A stretch of 64,000 nt of DNA from Schizonepeta tenuifolia (taxonomy: Eukaryota > Streptophyta > Magnoliopsida > Lamiales > Lamiaceae). Where the stretch lies: contig CM055956.1 in the NCBI GenBank assembly GCA_029490685.1, positions 74,351,545 through 74,415,544 of the forward strand. Reading direction: 5' to 3'. Of the stretch, positions 1 to 12,438 are shown piece after piece. How positions within the stretch are numbered: the stretch's first letter is position 1; each line of letters opens with the position of its first letter. The notes below the pieces were generated by a model. It had not been told where the DNA came from. It searched no databases and saw nothing but the letters and a program-made list of their open reading frames with translations. The position numbers and the translations under genes were made by a program.

Positions 1-434
1 CAAGGCTCAAGTCCTCACGGGTTTTATTCATTCATCAAGAAGTAAAAACCGGCACACCAATCATTCATGCAAGCCGTTCACAAACCACTCAATCTCAACA
101 AAGTTTTACAAAATCAACTCAATATCCTCATCGGCATTTCACCACGTCACTTGAGCAATAAACAACCACAATTATAGCAACTACGCTCCACTTTTGCAAA
201 TGTTTCACAAAATTTCCACAAATTCAACAAACTTGCAATTCTAACACCACAATCAACAAACACACCAACAAAACAAACCAAACAAAACACAACGACCCAA
301 GCAAAACGCACACATATTTACAACCGTCTTTGTATTCACCTCCCCCCTCCCCCAAACTTAGTCGAAACCGAAGGAACCGAATAAGTTTGAAGGGAAGAAA
401 TAAATACAAAGACGGGGGTACCTCTCATTCTTCA

Positions 435-1720
435 TTAGGGAGGCGGTAGTGGGGGCCAAGGATGTCCTTCCTCAAGTTGCGCGGCTTCAAAATGGTGCAC
501 GAGATCCAACAATTCGTCCTCCTTGACGACATTCTCTTGGTGGTAACGATCTTGACGCGCGTAGAGCTCTTGTTGGAACGCGTTATGTTGATCAAACCAT
601 GATTGCTGGAAGGCTTGGCGCTCCGCCCTTTCTTCTTGGTGGAACCGCTCTTGGCGGCCAAAGAGCTCTTGCCTCAAGTCTTGCATATCGGCTCGTTGCT
701 CTTGAAAGAAAGTGCGTTGTTCTTCTTGGAAGGCTTGCTTCTCCTCTTGGAATGCTCGAAAATTGGCTTGGGCCCTATCATCCCTCTCATACATGTCATT
801 TTGGAAAGCCCTTAGATATCCGTATTGCATTTCTTGGCTTTCTCGCATGTCTTGTTGGCCGATGCGGTTAGTTTGGATATCATGCTTCATGACGGCAAAC
901 TCGCTATCCCATTGGGTGCACAAATTATCAATGTGCGAGATTTGCTCGGGCATGCTTGAGAGTTCTTCCCCGTAGAAAGTTCCCGGCGCTGCCAACCCTC
1001 CATACGGGTTATAGGGTCCATAGGGCCCTCCAAATCCATGGTATCCACCTTGAAATCCACCGTGTGGTCCTATATTCGTTGAACAACTCGAATGACGGGG
1101 TTGCGGAGCAAAGTAGCCTTAGATTTCCCCGAAGAGTATAGCTTGACCGTTGTAATAGTCAACTCTTTCCAAAAATTCTTGGCCTTGAAACCCCGTGGCT
1201 TGTCACAATCACCTCCTTCCGGACAATTGAAAATGGCATTGACTTGGCTCATTGTCAACGAATGCGTCTCGTTTCCCAACCTAAAATGTACCATGCTTGG
1301 GCGCTTGAGTTGACTAGTTGGGATGGTCAATGTGGAGAAAAGCTCGTAAGATGCTCTTGGACAAGTGGGCCACCACCCCGTCAAGATCGACCCCCACCCA
1401 ATGTTGTCGAACAATTCCTTTACATTCTCCCATAACCCAAGCTCCTTGAGGGCTTTTTCATCGGGATATTTGCAAGAGGCGAGGCCCTTCTTCACTCCCC
1501 TTTTCACAAGTTGGGTGAAGTACTTCTTGTGATGGTCTTGAAGATTTCTAATCCCAAAGACGGAAGGATGGTATGGATCTTCCTCCACTTGTCGCCGTCT
1601 TGAGTAAGTTGCCGTATCTTGTCAGGAAGAAGTCGGCTTTTGCTTCTCTTTTTCCTTGCCCTTGCCCTTGGGCGGTGAATCCTCAAGGCGTGGACGCTTG
1701 TCGGCTTTACCTCGGCCCAT
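435..1720 (-). pseudogene. Athila env-like third ORF (ATHILA ORF-1 family), broken
   Basis: An ATG at 1720 opens a basic, Lys-rich start and runs in frame through one TGA (about 1624) into a 172-codon segment ending at 1070. That segment contains the LGLWENVKELFDNIGW motif and the block ending in FNCPEGG, typical of the plant Athila third-ORF family. Near 1080 a one-base shift leads into a second frame that continues with a Gly/Tyr/Pro stretch and a 186-residue Gln/Glu-rich, strongly helical, coiled-coil-like tail ending at 435. The function of this ORF is not established; in Athila it sits in the env position. I infer one ancestral ORF with one nonsense and one frameshift mutation. No clear transmembrane segment is visible. 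Confidence 0.75.
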
Positions 1721-2507
1721 GGTACCTATACTCAACCACCATAGATAAGTATCCAACTCCAAAACAACATAGCGATGAATTCATCACAACAAATCCTCCA
1801 CTAATGGATATCAGAACAATTGTAGCACACACCAAACCATAAAACATTTCTCTTATCATCAAAATGAAACATTACAAGCTCAAGACTATCTACAACTCCA
1901 CGATTTAAACAAATACGCACCAATTCATTATCACCAAACCTCTTTAAACACATAATCATGCACCAATTAACCAATAAGCTCACTAAGGTTGCTAGAAATC
2001 ACTTAAGGGTTCCAGAATATCAAAACAATCAACAACCAACCCTAAGGGATCAACTAACATGCTCAAATTAACACCCAATTATAAGGAAACATGATTACAT
2101 GAACAATTAAGTACAAAAACCCCCAAAATTCGAAAATTCAAGTCCTAGAAAAATTACCCAAAATAAAAACGAAAATTAACACAAACAAACCAAAAAAACT
2201 AAGCATAAAAAACATAAAAACAAGAATTAAAGAAGCAAAATACCTCAAAAATTCGAAAATTTGCAAGAAAAAGGGCAAAAAATTCCACAACTTGGGTTTG
2301 AGGATTTGGATGGATGAACACTTGAATTTCTTGGATGGAGATGAAGATTAGGTGATGGGTGTGGTGTGTGTGGAAGGATTTGAGGAGATTTGAAGTATTG
2401 AAGGAGGAATTTGAAGAAGAAAATTGAGTATTTTCGTGAGTTTTGAAGTTGGGATGAAAGAAATGAGAGAAAGAGGAGAAAAAGGGAAGAAAAAGGGGTG
2501 AAAACGC

Positions 2508-2690
2508 AAAAATCGGCGGTTCAACCACGTTTTCGGCGGTCCAAGCCAAAAGTCGGCGGTCCAGGCTAGACCGCCGAGTGGGTCGCCGATTTCGACTTTG
2601 AACGGGCCGAAAATTACAGTGATTTTCGGCGGTCGAATCGGCGGTCTGGGCATATTTTTCGGCGGTCCGGCCGCCGATTTTGACTTTGAA
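2508..2690. repeat. Array of CGGCGGT/ACCGCCG motifs
   Basis: About ten copies of CGGCGG or its complement CCGCCG occur in 180 bp at irregular spacing, in both orientations, often followed by TTC or TCC. The surrounding DNA is AT-rich. A comparable cluster occurs in the LTR-like fragment at 24770-24955. Confidence 0.8.
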
Positions 2691-2693
2691 CCG

Positions 2694-2714
2694 TTTTTTT
2701 TTTTTTTTTTTTTT
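2694..2714. repeat. T21 homopolymer
   Basis: An uninterrupted run of 21 T on the plus strand, that is A21 in the sense of the element, next to the CGGCGG array. Confidence 0.95.
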
Positions 2715-2988
2715 AAGGGAAAAAAAATGAAACGAAAAACTTCCTAGAAACGAGACTAAACACAGAAAAACCAACACCAACGACAAGCCAAACTAACACT
2801 TAACTTGAACACCACCAAACTCTCCACGAACTCAAACAAGCATGCTAACCGATTTCTCAACCAAACCAAACTCATCCCAATGACGCATCAAAACCACAAC
2901 GAAAAGAAAAACCAAAAGCAAGGAAAATGTTGGGGTGCCTCCCAACAAGCGCTTTGTTTAACGTCTAAAGCTAGACGATACCTCACTT

Positions 2989-5900
2989 TCAAGGGTCATT
3001 CAAGATTGTGACTGTCATGTTCCGGTCCAGCTCACAATTGATGTACGGCTTGAGTCGATGCCCATTCACTAAGAAGGTCTCTCCATCGGCTTTGAGAAGA
3101 TGATAGGTGCCGTTTCCATTGCTCTTGTAAATGACATAGGGACCCGTCCACCTCGACTTCAACTTTCTCGGAAAGATACGGAGGCAAGAATTGTAGAGAA
3201 GCACCTCATCACCCGGAGCAAAGTTCTTGGATCGAATGGCTCGGTCATGGAACTTCTTGGCTCTTTCTTTGTAGATCCGAGAGCTCTCAAATGCTTCATT
3301 TCTCCATTCATCAAATTCAAGTAACTTCTCAAGCCTTGTATATCCGGCTTCTTTAAATTCAAGGTTAATGCGCCTTGTAGCCCAATACGCCTTGTGTTCT
3401 AGCTCAATCGGCAAGTGACAAGACTTCCTAAATACAAGTTGAAATGGAGACATGCCTATGGGAGTCTTATAGGCGGTTCGATAGGCCCATAATGCATTAT
3501 CCAAGTGACTTGCCCAATCTTTTCGACGTGCCACCGATTTCTCCAAAATTTGCTTGATCTCTCGATTGGCTAACTCGGCTTGGCCATTTCCTTGAGGATG
3601 GTAAGGAGTGGCCACCTTGTGCTTTACCCCATATTTGGAAAGTAAACTCCCAAGCCACTTGTTGTTGAAATGTGACCCTCCATCACTTATCAATGCCCTT
3701 AGGGTGCCAAAACGAGTGAGAATGTTCTTTTGCAAGAATTTTAACACCGCTTTTGAGTCACTCTTCACCGTAGGAATAGCTTCAACCCAACGGGATACAT
3801 ACTCCACCGCAAGAAGAATATAAGAAAACCCTTGGGATTTTGGAAACGGCCCCATGAAGTCTATACCCCATACGTCAAATAACTCAACCTCCACCAAGAT
3901 ATTTTGAGGCATCTCATCTCTTTTGGAAATGTTACCCACCCGTTGGCAACGATCACATGACTTCACAAAGGCATAACAATCTTTAAAAATCGAAGGCCAA
4001 TAAAAACCACTATGAAATACCTTGATGGCGGTTCGATGCCCTCCAAAATGGCCTCCACAAGGTGAGCTATGGCATTCTTCAATGATCCTTGTCCAATCCG
4101 TTTGCTTGACGCATTTCCGGATAATCCCATCGGCACACCTTCTATACAAGTTGGGGTCTTCCCAATAGTAGAATTTCACATCATGCAAGAACTTCTTTTT
4201 TTGATAAGAAGTGAAGTCACCGGGCAACTCTCCAATCACAAGGTAGTTGACAAAATCCGCATACCATGGTGTATAGTCCACAAGCTTCAACACTTGCTCA
4301 TTCGGAAAGCTCTCATTGATCCTCACTTTTGGATCTTCTCCCTCCACCGGATTTTCAAGACGGGAAAGATGATTGGCCACTACATTCTCACAACCCTTTC
4401 GGTCCCGAATCTCCATGTCGAACTCTTGGAGAAGGAGTATCCAACGAATAAGGCGAGGCTTCAAGTCTTTCTTAGTGAAGAGATAGCGGATGGCGGCATG
4501 ATCCGTGTACACAATAGAGTGGGTCCCCACCAAATACGGACGGAACTTGTCAAATGCATAAACCACCGCAAGAAACTCTTTCTCGGTCGTGGTGTAATTC
4601 ATTTGAGCCGAGTCAAGAGTTTTACTTGCATAGTAAATCACCCGGAACAACTTATCTCTCTTTTGGCCTAAAACGGTGCCAACCGCCCAATCACTTGCAT
4701 CACACATAAGAACAAACGGCTCACTCCAATCGGGTGTAATCAAAACGGGAGTAGAAACGAGGGCCTTCTTCAATTTCTCAAAAGACTCCAAGCATGCATC
4801 ATTAAAGTCGAATTTTGAATCCTTTTCTAACAAAGAGCAAAGAGGCTTCGATACCTCGGAAAAATCCTTGATGAATCTTCTATAGAAGCCGGCATGGCCA
4901 AGGAAACTCCGTATAGACTTCACGTTTGTTAGAGGAGGAAGCTTCTCTATGGCAACGATCTTGGCTCGGTCCATCTCTAGCCCATTACTTGAGACTTTAT
5001 GGCCCAAAACAATCCCTTCTCGTACCATGAAGTGGCATTTCTCCCAATTCAAGCAAAGGGAGGTTTCTTCACATCTTTGTAATACTTAAGAAAGGTTGGC
5101 CAAACATGCATCAAAAGAGGATCCAAAAACTGAAAAATCATCCATAAACACCTCCATGATATTCTCAATAAGACCATGGAAGATGGCCATCATGCATCGT
5201 TGGAAAGTGGCGGGGGCATTGCATAATCCGAATGACATCCGACGGCAAGCAAAAATCTCATATGGGCAAGTGAAGGCCGTCTTATGTTGATCCTCCGGAG
5301 CTATAGCAATTTGATTGTATCCGGAATACCGGTCCAAAAAAAAATAGTATTGATATCCGGCTAGCCGATCGAGCATTTGATCAATGAAGGGGAGAGGGAA
5401 ATGGTCCTTTCTTGTAGCCGCATTCAAGGCTCTATAGTCAATACAAACCCTCCACCCCGTTTGCAAACGGGTGGCTATTTGTTCTCCATTAGGATCCTCT
5501 ACAACGGTGATGCCTCCCTTCTTTGCCACTACTTGAGTCGGGCTAACCCACTCACTATCGGATATAGCATAAATGATTCCGGCATCAAACAACTTCAATA
5601 CATCCTTTCTCACAACTTCTTGCATAACCGGATTTAAACGACGTTGAGGTTGAACTTTCGGCTTTGCATCATCCTCCAACAAAATCCGATGCATACAAAT
5701 AGAAGGGCTAATTCCCTTAATATCCGCTATAGACCACCCAATAGAAGATTTATACTTCCTCAACACCCTCAACAACTTATCCAACTCCTCATCATTAAGA
5801 AAAGAAGACACAATAACCGGCAAAGTCTCATCCTTACCCAAATATGCATATTTGAGGTGATCGGGTAATGGCTTCAACTCCAAAGTCGAAGGAGAGCTTG

Positions 5901-7074
5901 ATTTGGATACTCCTTCCGGTACTCCTCCTTCAACGGGTGTGTAGAGGTCAAGATAAGCCAAATCTTCTAAAGGGACTCCTTGATTAGCATCCATATATGC
6001 AATAGACTCCAATAACTCATCACAAGCCTCATCAAAATCCGAATAAGAGTGAATAGAGTCAACAATGCAAGTTTCCAATGGGTCTTGAGGATAAGATGAA
6101 ATAGAATCGATGAACTTACATTCTTCAAGGTCCAACTCTTGAGGTTTCCTCATGGCTTCATAGATAGAAATAGTCATCTTCTCATCATTAAGACGGAAGG
6201 TGAGTTCCCCATCTTGGACATCAATCAATGCCCTACCGGTTGCTAGGAACGCACGGCCTAAAATAAGGGGAGTATGCTCATCTTCGGGCATATCGAGTAC
6301 CACAAAATCAGCAGGAAATATAAATGTCTCCACCTTAATGAGTACATCATCCACGATTTCCCTTGGATAAGAAATAGATCGGTCGGCCATTTGCAAGGCA
6401 ATCGTTGTGGGCTTCAACTCTCCAATTTCCAACCTTCTAAATATAGACAAGGGCATGAGGTTGATGCTTGCCCCTAAGTCACATAGCACTCTTCCAAACG
6501 TTTGACCTCCAATCACACATTCAATAACAAAGCTCCCCGGATCCTTTTGCTTCAACGGCAACTTTTTTTGCAACACGGCACTACACTCCTCCGATAAGTT
6601 AATGGTTTCAAATTTTCCAAGCTTCCTCTTCCTAGATACGGCCTCCTTCAAGAACTTAGCATACCCCGGCATGTCTCTCAAAGCATCAAGCAAGGGAATG
6701 TTGATTTCCACCTTTTTGAACATCTCAATAAATTTGGCAAGTTTTTCGTCTCCCTTAGCTTTGGCAAGTCTTTGAGGATAAGGGGCTTTTGGAACCACAT
6801 CTTTGTTTGGCAAAGAAGATGAAGGACTAGGAGGATTAGCTTTAGAAAGTACCTCTTCTTGAGCTTGAGGCTTGTCCACTTGAGGAACCGGCTCCTCCAC
6901 TTCTACCTCTTCATTAACCACTTGATCTTTTTCCTCTAACTTCGGGTAGTTCTTGTAGGTTGTCCCACTTCTCAAGTGAATAGCGTTGCATTGATTCTTC
7001 GGGTTTACTTCCGTATTACTTGGAAATTGACCCGGCTTGTGTTGAGACGCCGCTTGATTAGCCATTTGGCTCAC
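2989..7074 (-). pseudogene. pol: Athila pol polyprotein (protease, RT, RNase H, integrase) with in-frame stop
   Basis: The first part (7074-5086) has the aspartic protease core CDLGASINLMPLS, then reverse transcriptase with RVCIDYRALN, FLDRYSGYNQI and the catalytic FMDD. A TAA at 5088-5086 interrupts the RT; the same frame resumes at once and runs to 2989. This second part has the rest of RT, RNase H (FVLMCDASDWAVG, YTDHAAIRYL), the integrase HHCC zinc-binding region (GGHFGGHRT...CDRCQ), the integrase core with WGIDFMGPF, ISDGGSHF and YHPQGNGQAE, and a C-terminal region ending PYINCELDRNM. Integrase after RNase H is the Ty3/gypsy order. The usual Gly in FLDGYSGYNQI is Arg here. Apart from the stop at 5086 and the one separating it from gag, the frame is open. 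Confidence 0.92.
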
Positions 7075-8392
7075 TTAGCCTTCGAGCATCTTCACTGACT
7101 TGGATAGGGCCGAGATGGTTCCCTCTAAACTAGTGACTTTTTGACCTGTGGAACCCATGAAAGCATTTTGATTTTGGAGAAGTTGTTGCATCATCTCCTC
7201 CATAGACGGCGTGGGCTTCTTCGGCTCATTGATCATTCCTTGAGAAACCGAGAATCCGGGTGGTGGATGGATAGCATTGTTTGGGTTGGAATAAGAGAGA
7301 TTGGGATTCCTATAGTTAGGATTATAGGCTTGATTACCCGGTGGGTAGCTCGAACGGTTGAAGTTGTTGTAGCCTCTTTGATTCACATAATTAGCATCCT
7401 CAAAATGGGAACTCTCTTCACCTCCACGTTGCATCGGTTGAACTATCATCTTCACCTCCGACTTAGCTTTTCTATCGGCTTCATAATCCTTCCTAAGCAA
7501 GGTTAGTTGCTCCAACACGTCATCATATCTATCATCGGCGATAGAAGCAACCTTCTTAGAAGGATTTCTCTCTTGAGGCCAAAGATAGCTATTCGCCAAC
7601 ATCTCTTCCAAAATACGGACCGCCTCTTCATATGGACGGTTAGTCAATCCCCCTCCGGCGGTGGCATTCACCACTTCCCTTGTATGACTCGCGAGCACAC
7701 GATAGAAGTTTATAATTTGTTGTTCCTTTGAGAATCCATGTTGAGGGCATCGCCTCAACAAATCCTTGTATCGCTCCCAAGCCTCATGAATAGACTCATC
7801 TCCGGCTTGTGAGAAGTGAGAAATATCGGATATCAATTTTTGTGCCCGAGATGGTGGGAAGTACTTGGCAAGGAAGAGCCGGCAAAGTTGCTCCCATGTT
7901 GTGATCTCCGATCGATCAATGGTTTTGTACCAATCCTTTGCCTTGTCTCTCAATGAAAAACCAAATAACCTCAATCTAATAGCATCACTTGAGACTCCTT
8001 GAATCTTTATCGTCTCACACACGTCCAAGAAGGCTCTCAAATGTTGCATCGGTTCCCCCATCAAACATCTCCGCTTGCACCAAACTCACAAGACCCGTCT
8101 TGATCTCGAATTGATTAACGTTGCATCGGTTCCCCCATCCACCGTCTTGGAACATGTTCACTTGTGGATCGAACATTTGATTAATAGGCGGGGGTGGTGG
8201 CCTCTCTTTTTGGGCTAGTTGCTCCGCCATTTGTCGGCGAAGCTCTTGCATTTGTCTCTCTAATTCGGCCATAGGATTCGGCCCTTGGCGCTCCATTGCT
8301 TGCTTTCTTCTCTCCCGGTTGGCTCTCTTGTGTGTGACCTCAATTTCCAAATCCAAAGGAGTAAGCTCTCCTTTCTTTCGTCTTGTGATCAT
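7075..8392 (-). pseudogene. gag: Athila gag, frameshifted
   Basis: ATG at 8392 opens 125 codons rich in Arg, Gln and Glu with a poly-Pro stretch; near 8060 the reading frame shifts into a 329-codon segment (8064-7075). This carries the retrotransposon gag core (LRLFGFSLRDKAKDWY, WEQLCRLFLAKYFPPSR, ESIHEAWERYKDLLRRCP), the usual Ty3/gypsy capsid signature, then a Pro/Asn-rich tail. No CCHC zinc knuckle is seen, as is common in Athila. The segment ends in TAA directly followed, in the same frame, by the pol region, so gag and pol were probably one frame. The frameshift makes this copy defective. Confidence 0.85.
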
Positions 8393-8515
8393 GCACTAGT
8401 TCACCTGTAAAAACCAACCAAGAGCACACTTAATTCCATAACAAACATTTAAATAAAAGTTGCTTGACCTAGTATTCTCAACGCAAAGATCATTAACACT
8501 TAAAACTCTAAATAG

Positions 8516-8533
8516 TCCCCGGCAACGGCGCCA
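8516..8533 (-). other. Primer binding site, tRNA-Asp type
   Basis: On the minus strand TGGCGCCGTTGCCGGGGA is complementary to the 3' end of plant tRNA-Asp(GTC). It lies five bases from the LTR edge. This fixes the orientation of the element and the LTR end. Confidence 0.9.
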
Positions 8534-8538
8534 AAAAG

Positions 8539-9055
8539 TGATCACTACTTTCACTAGCAATTTATACCGCACTTTATCGGGTCAAATGTAGCATAAGTAA
8601 CGAGTGTCGATTCCACGAGGACTATAAAACGAGTTTCTAATGGAAATGAGGTTCATGCGCATTCCTACTATTCAAGCTCTTCAAATAAGGGGATTTTGGA
8701 TTCATACAACTATTAAACAAGCAATTACGGCTAAACAAGCAATTAAAACTTAAAATCAAGCACAATTGACAAATAAACGATCAAATAAACGATTTAGAGG
8801 CAATTGAAGGAAAGGGTTGGTTCTAGGGATTTGCTTTGATTTTAGATGGCTTGATCTTCACTTACTAAGTCATATAACCATATTTAATCATCTAAAAGAG
8901 GAGCATTCACAAGGATAATCACTACCCTCTCTCGATAGATAGTAAAAGCGGATCAACTCGACGACTCTATCGGCTAAGACACAAGTCGACGAATCAACTC
9001 CCAAAAGCATAAGAATACAAGCTCCCATGCATGCATTTCTCAACGAATCTCTCAT
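8539..9055 (-). repeat. Partial 5' LTR of the Athila-type element
   Basis: The plus strand starts with TG at 8539 next to the PBS. About 8900-9050, reverse complemented, matches 25480-25618 (the shared words include GTCTTAGCCGA and TATCTATCGAGAGAGG). The match stops near 9055 and no TATA region is seen beyond, so the distal part (U3 side) seems lost. Confidence 0.7.
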
Positions 9056-9310
9056 ATTTACATCCAATTGTCATTATTGAATCCACACAACCACAATCAA
9101 ACACTCTCTTTAATTTGGACCCACACAATTTAATTTGGAGTAGTAATTTTTCTGCCAATTTTTCTACACATTCGATATTTTCAAAGACAATATGTTGAGG
9201 ATTACTCAAACTGTTTGAAATGTACATATTCATACTTGTTTCAAACTCAATTAAAAAATTAGTCATTTGGATTCATTTCTAAAAAAATCCATATAACAAT
9301 ATCCGTCAGT
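9056..9310. other. AT-rich sequence without recognised features
   Basis: A 90-codon open frame on the minus strand begins here and runs into the LTR, but it shows no domain and is treated as chance. I see nothing else. Confidence 0.4.
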
Positions 9311-9313
9311 TGA

Positions 9314-10330
9314 TAATTGGCTCATCTACCGCCCCGATTTTAGGTCTGAACTACCCGTTGGCTACGGTTCTGATTTATAAGTGTGTAAAACTCGTTTAGA
9401 ATTTATATAGATTCAAAATTTAATTAAAAAAAATTGATTGCACTATTCGTTCTCGTCCTTAACCGTATAGTAATATTCGCTAATTATATATATAGATTAT
9501 GCAAAGTTGGAAACCCAACTACAAATAACGTAAAAATTAATTCATGAATGAAAATTTCAAATTTTAGAAAATACATAAAAAAAATGCATAAATTGAAAAC
9601 TTTCCCGAGTTGAGGTACCCTCCGGTTGGGATTGGCTCATCTACCGCCACAGTTCCGGGTTGGAATTGGCTCATTGACCATGATTTGATTTATAAGTGCA
9701 AAAATAAATTAGCCAAATTCGTTTAGAATTTATAGAGACTCAAATTTAATAAAAAACAAATTGATTGTACTATTCATTCTCGCCCTTAACTGTATTATAC
9801 TAATATTCGAAAATTATAATTATGATGTAAAGTTGGAAACTCAACTACAAATAACGTAAAAGTTAATACATGTATGATGATTTTGGATTTTAGAAATTAC
9901 ATGAAAAAAATGCAGAAAACAAAAAAATTAAAATAAATAAGAATAAAGAATGGAAATGTGCCACGTCTGATCCGAGTTGAGACGGTTTCGGGTCGAAATT
10001 GACCCGTTGACAACGATTTGATGTATAAGTGCGAATAAATTAGCCAAATTCGTTTAAAATTTATAGAGATTCAAATTTAATAATAAAAAAATTGATTGTA
10101 CTATTTATTCTCGCCCTTAACTGTATATCACTAACATTCGCTGATTAGAATTATGATGTAAAGTTGAAAACTCAACTACAAATAATATAAAAGTAGATAC
10201 ATGGATGACGATTTTAGATTTTAGAAAATACATGAAAAAAAAAAATGCATAAAATTAAATAATTGCAATAAATAAAGAATTGAGATTTGTCACATGGGAT
10301 CCGAGTTGAGATACCCGTCGGTTGAAAATT
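9314..10330. repeat. Tandem array, period about 327 bp, three copies
   Basis: The anchor word AAAGTTGGAAAC(C/T)CAACTACAAA recurs at 9501, 9826 and 10158, giving periods of 325 and 332 bp. Each unit also holds GTTTAGAATTTATA, a TTGATTG...ACTATTC block, AAAATACATRAAAAAAATGCA and, at the unit start, a TTGGCTCAT or equivalent segment with GAGTTGAG...GGTTG. A fourth, displaced copy of the anchor is at 10851. The units are diverged and AT-rich; no coding capacity is seen. Confidence 0.85.
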
Positions 10331-10829
10331 GGTCCGTCTATCTAATTAATTAGTCAAATTAAAATTAATTTTTAATTTTTAAAAATTAAATAAAAATTAT
10401 TAGACTATTCAAATTTTAATTCGACCAATCAATAAATTAGGCAAATTATTTTGGAACAATTTATTCGGTCAACTAATAATTAGTTCCTCCATAAAAAATA
10501 ATTATTTATTCGGCCAACTAATAAATTGACCAAATTAAATTAAATTAGACTATAAAAATATAGTCTATTCGGCCGAATAATAAATAAATTGGTCAAATAA
10601 AACTGGTGGTGCATAAGATGATAAAATACAAATTGATTCAAGGTATTTATAGATTTTTCAAAATAGGTAAAATTTCATTGAAAATATAAGAATTTAGATA
10701 AATAGGAATGAAGATATATGGACTTTCCACACACAATAATACATATTATTATGCACTACTACCTACCACTTTTTTAAAACACATGCAATCCACAATGTGT
10801 TACCATATCGTGGACGGAGGGAGTATATT
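10331..10829. other. AT-rich insertion splitting the tandem array
   Basis: About 500 bp separate the third array unit from the displaced fourth one. The stretch is full of short ATTAATTAG and GGCC(A/G)A words and ends with GGACGGAGGGAGTA, which is the reverse complement of a typical Stowaway terminus. I could not find a matching left end, so the class is uncertain. Confidence 0.4.
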
Positions 10830-11000
10830 CGCTAATTACAATTACGACATGCAAAATTGAAAACTCAACTACAAATAACGTAAAAATTAATGCATTGATG
10901 ACGATTCTAGATTTTAGAAAATACATGAAAAAAATGCATAAAATGAAAATTTTAAAATAAATAAGACTAAAGATTAATTAAACTATAAAAATATAGTAAT
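10830..11000. repeat. Displaced fourth unit of the 327 bp array (partial)
   Basis: It repeats the ATTCGCTAATTA, AAAATTGAAAACTCAACTACAA and AAAATACATGAAAAAAATGC blocks of the array in the same order. Confidence 0.75.
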
Positions 11001-11729
11001 TTATTAGGGCGACTAATAAATGAATTGGCTAAAAGATGAGAAAATACATATTGATTCTCGGTATTTATACGTTTTTTGTGAAGTTTTATTAAAAAATCGA
11101 TGTGGATACAAAGATTTTAGTATATTTTTAAAATCTATTATTTTATATTTAAAAAATTAAAAATTTGAGAATTTAGATAAATAAGATTAGAGAATTAAGA
11201 GAGGTGTCACGTAAGATTTTTCTGTTTTAATTTATAATAATGATGATGATGATGATGATGATGATGATAATGATGATGAGGAGGAGGAGGAGGAGGTGAC
11301 CAGTTCGGTCGCGTTAACAATACCCATCTAAATACTATTCAAATTCATGTAAAAGTAAAAATAAAAATTCAACTCTTTAGAGTTCACAGTTTTCGTTTAA
11401 AAATTATTGGTTCTATATTAATATTATTTATACATAAACCAGTCTTATATGTATATAATAAATTGAAATCGAATAGATATTAATTTTAAAGATTTTATTT
11501 TATTAAGATTTTATTTCTATATATATCATATATAATATAGAATATAAATATGATAAATATTAATTTTAAATCAAAAAATGTAGAATTTAAATAAATAGGA
11601 ATGAAACAATATGAAGGGTGCCACAATCATTTTTTTTATTTGATCGATAATAATAATAACAATATTAATAATAATAATAATAATAATAAAATCATCGTCA
11701 TAATCAATTTTGTTAATGACGGAAATTGA
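11001..11729. repeat. AT-rich intergenic DNA with GAT/GAG and AAT microsatellites
   Basis: A (GAT)n tract passes into (GAG)n at about 11240-11296, and an (AAT)n tract lies at about 11650-11690. No ORF or transposon end is recognised in the rest. Confidence 0.7.
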
Positions 11730-11737
11730 ATTGATAA

Positions 11738-12438
11738 TAGGTGTTCACGGGCCTGGTTCCGGGTCGGAACCGGTCCGGAACCGCCGGTTCCAGTTCGGGA
11801 ATGTTAGAACCTGAATCGGCCCGCCATAGTCATGGTTCCGGTTCGAAACCGGCCCGCGTAGTCACGGTTCCGGTTCCAATCCGCCGGTTCCGGGTCCAAA
11901 CCGTCTAAATTTTTTATTTATTTTTTATTTTTTTAATCATTGAAAATATAGATTATATTGTATTTCAAACTCATAATTTTCAATATAATGTATAGAATCG
12001 ATATAAAACAAAATATATCTTCATTTATACAATGTGTGATCAATTAAAAACCTTATATTTTCACACGGTTCAACGGTTCCGAACCGGAACCGCCGGTTCA
12101 TATTTGAACCTTATATAAATATTTATTTTCTTTTTGGTCTTTTTCATTCCATTTATCGTTATAATTATCATTTTTGATTTCTAAAACATACAATTAACAT
12201 GAATTAATACAAAACATATTTTAAAACTAAAAAAAGAAAGAAAATAATAAAAAATCGTTGGAACCGCCGGTTCGGAACCGTCGGTTCACGGTTCCTAGCC
12301 ATTTGAATCGGAACCGGCCCTTCCTACATACGGTTTCGGTTCGGAACCGGTCCATTAACTACGATTCCGATTCGAAAACCGTTGACCACAGTTCCGGTTC
12401 AGATTTGAACCCGCCGGTTCCGGTTCGGATGAACACCT
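11738..12438. mobile_element. Non-autonomous hAT-type element, GGTTCCGG-rich ends
   Basis: The left end is TAGGTGTTCACGGG and the right end CGGATGAACACCT, giving a terminal inverted repeat AGGTGTTCA. Flanking 8 bp are ATTGATAA (11730-11737) and ACAGATAA (12439-12446), a 6 of 8 match, so an aged duplication. Both subterminal regions are packed with GGTTCCGG and GAACCGGN in both orientations, while the middle is AT-rich; dense subterminal motifs are typical of hAT transposase binding. No transposase is encoded. Confidence 0.8.

Larger units (their letters stand above)
1721..2988 (-). other. Spacer between pol and env-like ORF with leader-like sequence
   Basis: This 1.27 kb spacer contains no convincing ORF. 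On the minus strand it holds, in order, a T/A homopolymer (2714-2694), a CGGCGG-rich block (2690-2508), a long CT-rich stretch like a plant 5' leader (about 2500-2240), a GAG-GTATTT donor-like site near 2235, and a pyrimidine-poor AT-rich stretch ending in a TATAG acceptor-like site just before the ATG at 1720. The leader and splice reading is inference. Confidence 0.45.
1..9055 (-). mobile_element. Athila-type Ty3/gypsy retrotransposon, degenerate, 3' end outside window
   Basis: Read on the minus strand the order is partial 5' LTR (9055-8539), PBS (8533-8516), gag, pol, a 1.3 kb spacer and an env-like ORF, which is the Athila arrangement. The PBS matches the 3' end of plant tRNA-Asp, as known for Athila. 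The coding regions carry at least one frameshift in gag, an in-frame stop between gag and pol, an in-frame stop in the reverse transcriptase, and a stop plus a frameshift in the env-like ORF, so this copy cannot work on its own. The 3' LTR must lie left of position 1. The 5' LTR seems truncated near 9055, where homology to the LTR fragment at 25.6 kb ends; that boundary is approximate. Confidence 0.88.

Noticed and set aside
2199..2786. 195-codon ORF on the minus strand
   Set aside because: Made of the A21 run, the CGGCGG array and CT-rich DNA; low complexity, no domain.
8994..9266. 90-codon ORF on the minus strand
   Set aside because: It runs across the LTR edge and shows no recognised family; probably chance.
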